DNA from: Oscillibacter sp.
GTDB taxonomy: Bacteria; Bacillota; Clostridia; Oscillospirales; Oscillospiraceae
DNA length: 6,804 bases
Reading direction: 5' to 3'
NCBI GenBank assembly: GCA_003522105.1
Contig: DPGF01000110.1
Span: forward strand, 1 to 6,804
Shown here: positions 5,249 to 6,804 of the stretch, in pieces
Layout of the letters: the number at the start of each line of letters is the position of its first letter
Numbering within the stretch: the first letter of the stretch is position 1
The notes under the pieces: generated by a model
Database searches by the model: none
Told to the model about the DNA's origin: nothing
Seen by the model: the letters and a program-made list of their open reading frames with translations, nothing else
Program-made: the position numbers and the translations under genes

Positions 5249-5887
5249 GCTGTCCCACTCTCTGCTGGAATCGGCGCACTCTTTCAGTTCGGTTTCGATT
5301 TTTGTATTTATCGGCAGATTTTTCTTATAGCGGATGGTGTGCTCAAGGCTTGCCCAGAAGTCCATAGCGATTGTACGGAGTTGTATCTCCACCGGTACAT
5401 GGATCTCTTTTTCCGCAAAGAATACCGGCAGCCGGATCGTCAGGTGCAGACTGCGGTAGCCGTTGGGTTTTGGGTTGGAAATGTAGTCCTTCTCTGTGAC
5501 TATCTCAATATCAGACTGATCTTTTAAGCACTTTGCCAAAAAGAACACATCCTCCTCGAAAGAACAGATCACACGCACACCGGCAACATCCATGATATTT
5601 GCCTGCATGGTCGGAAAATCCAGAGGAAGTCCGCGCTTCTGCATCTTATTCATAATGCTGGACGGCGACTTCAAGCAGCTTTTCATACTTTCTATCGGAT
5701 TGCGGTCATGCTGCAATGAAAACTCTTCGTTCAGAATTTCCAACCTGCTTTCAAGTGCTTTCAGAGCGCAGCGGTATTGCAGCATGACTTCCTGATACCT
5801 GCGATTTTCGCTTAAAAGGCGCTGGCATTGCAGGTCATCCAAGCCTTTGTCTGCCGCAACCGCCAAACCAAATAGATTTTCACTCAT
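5216..5887 (-). CDS. Small alarmone synthetase (RelA/SpoT synthetase domain)
   Basis: This 223-aa cytoplasmic enzyme is expected to transfer pyrophosphate from ATP to GDP or GTP, making (p)ppGpp. It has only the synthetase domain, with no hydrolase, TGS or ACT domain, like the YjbM/YwaC class (about 210 aa). Motifs: KSPSSIMNKMQKRG (73-86), DVAGVRV with the metal-binding Asp100, NPKPNGYRSLH (138-148), and EIQLRT with Glu167, then DFWASLEH (176-183). All key residues are present. A coiled-coil-like N-terminus (about 15-55) precedes the domain. The ATG at 5885-5887 overlaps the TGA of the upstream gene (ATGA), indicating translational coupling; an open frame extends further upstream but would lie inside that gene. 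The stop TAA falls in the IS terminal repeat, so the natural C-terminus may have been trimmed slightly. Confidence 0.9.
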   Translation of the reverse strand: MSENLFGLAVAADKGLDDLQCQRLLSENRRYQEVMLQYRCALKALESRLEILNEEFSLQHDRNPIESMKSCLKSPSSIMNKMQKRGLPLDFPTMQANIMDVAGVRVICSFEEDVFFLAKCLKDQSDIEIVTEKDYISNPKPNGYRSLHLTIRLPVFFAEKEIHVPVEIQLRTIAMDFWASLEHTIRYKKNLPINTKIETELKECADSSREWDSKMEHLLHILT

Positions 5888-6804
5888 AGCTTTTCCATTC
5901 CGCAGGGATAGGCGCTCTGTGCTGTCTGCCGCTCTTGTGTTACGACCTGATAAAAACTGTATCCGCCGGAGAGATGGGCACAAGAGAAACCGTACTGCGT
6001 CAAAAGCCGGCAGGCCAGATAACTGCGAAGCCCTGTCTGGCAATTCACATAGACAGGCTTGTCCCGGTCTAACTCGTCCAAATGCTCCCGCAGATCGTCC
6101 AGCGGAATATTGCGGAACCCATTCAAATGCCCACGCCGATATTCGCCTTCCGTACGGACATCCAGCAGCGTCGCACTGCCATTGCAAGGCAAGTCCTCAA
6201 CATCATTCCAATGGAACTGCCGCACCTTCCCGCTCTCCAAATCCTCGATCATAAAGCCCGCCATATTGGCCGGATCCTTGGCAGAGGAATAGGGCGGCGC
6301 ATAAGAAAGGTCAAGCTCCGTCAGTTGCAAAGCTGTCATTTTTGCGCGAATGGCCGTTGCCAGTACATCAATGCGCTTGTCCACACCGTCGCCGCCAACG
6401 ATCTGCGCACCGAGCAGCCGCAGGCTTTCTTTTTCATACAGTACCTTCATTGCCATAGACCGTGCGCCGGGATAATAGGCAGCGTGGGATGCCGGGAAAA
6501 GTACAACTTTGTCGTAAGCGATCTCTGCTGCCTGCGCCGTTTTTTCATTGATCCCCGTGGATGCCGCTGTCAAGCCAAACAGTTTCAGAACTGACGAACC
6601 CTGAGAGCCGGTAAAACGGCTGTTGCCGCCGCAGATATTGTCAGCGGCAATGCGTCCCTGCTTGTTGGCAGGCCCCGCCAGCGAGATCAACGCTTTCTGT
6701 CCGGTCACGAAATGGGTGACCTCTACGGCATCGCCCACAGCATAGATGTCCGGCACGGAGGTTTCCATCCGCTCGTTGACAGCGATGCTGCCACGAATAC
6801 CAAG
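5884..6804 (-). CDS. CoA-disulfide reductase-like flavoprotein with rhodanese domain (5' end outside window)
   Basis: 306 residues are visible, beginning at LGIRGSIAVNERMETS; the N-terminal half with the FAD/NADH folds and the redox Cys lies beyond the window. Seen: the second FAD-binding motif DIYAVGDAV, the dimerisation domain (about 70-175) with HAAYYPGA and the Tyr-containing SYAPPYSSAKDP typical of CoA-disulfide reductases, and a C-terminal rhodanese domain (about 195-290) with LLDVRTEGEY and the active-site loop CQTGLRS (Cys255 of the visible part). Fusions of this kind reduce CoA disulfide, persulfides or polysulfides with NAD(P)H in characterised relatives; the exact substrate here is not decided by the sequence. 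It is the upstream member of a coupled pair with the alarmone synthetase (4-bp overlap). An ATG at 6768-6766 is internal, not the start. Confidence 0.9.
   Translation of the reverse strand, partial: LGIRGSIAVNERMETSVPDIYAVGDAVEVTHFVTGQKALISLAGPANKQGRIAADNICGGNSRFTGSQGSSVLKLFGLTAASTGINEKTAQAAEIAYDKVVLFPASHAAYYPGARSMAMKVLYEKESLRLLGAQIVGGDGVDKRIDVLATAIRAKMTALQLTELDLSYAPPYSSAKDPANMAGFMIEDLESGKVRQFHWNDVEDLPCNGSATLLDVRTEGEYRRGHLNGFRNIPLDDLREHLDELDRDKPVYVNCQTGLRSYLACRLLTQYGFSCAHLSGGYSFYQVVTQERQTAQSAYPCGMEKL

Noticed and set aside
5888..6187. Longer start for the alarmone synthetase frame (323 aa)
   Set aside because: The extra 100 codons overlap the rhodanese domain of the upstream gene in another frame and do not resemble the family. 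The ATGA overlap gives a natural start.

Overview
The window looks like an accessory stretch of a Gram-positive, Clostridia-type (Oscillospiraceae-like) chromosome. The reasons are GC-rich coding, strong AAGGAGG-type ribosome binding sites, a Firmicutes-style yybP-ykoY leader with an intrinsic terminator, a stand-alone small alarmone synthetase, and a CoA-disulfide-reductase/rhodanese fusion. This assignment is inferred from content only. All substantial genes are read from the minus strand.

In the minus-strand direction (right to left) the layout is as follows. (1) A 5'-truncated CoA-disulfide reductase-like flavoprotein with a C-terminal rhodanese domain (6804-5884) overlaps by ATGA a RelA/SpoT-domain small alarmone synthetase (5887-5216). 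(2) An insertion sequence of about 1.5 kb with an intact DDE transposase (3705-5218) is inserted exactly at the alarmone synthetase stop codon. (3) A short region (3424-3704) follows with an extended -10 promoter, a strong ribosome binding site in front of a frame that stops after five codons, a 7-bp hairpin, and a consensus sigma-A promoter. (4) That promoter starts a leader that reads as a yybP-ykoY (Mn2+-sensing) riboswitch with a terminator/antiterminator expression platform. It lies directly upstream of an 858-aa P2-type Ca2+/Mn2+ ATPase (3259-683). (5) Left of the ATPase are IS debris: a 3'-end fragment of the same IS (504-665), a 180-bp spacer, a 5'-end fragment in opposite orientation that carries the last codons of the alarmone synthetase gene (133-325), and a fragment of an unrecognised gene with an in-frame stop (1-134).

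The best-supported functional unit is promoter, riboswitch and ATPase. Metal binding (Mn2+ in characterised members) should relieve termination and allow synthesis of an efflux pump. The pump keeps only the single SERCA site-II ion-binding set, as in PMCA/LMCA1/PMR1-type pumps. This unit lies between two directly repeated 162-bp copies of the IS 3' end. The whole 133-5248 interval is also bounded by a 103-bp inverted repeat made of the alarmone synthetase tail plus the IS 5' end, so IS-driven rearrangement shaped the locus. No completely novel system is evident. The points most worth a second look are the riboswitch-ATPase pairing, the IS-made repeats, the 47-nt loss in the leader of the intact transposase, and the coupled redox-enzyme/alarmone-synthetase pair.
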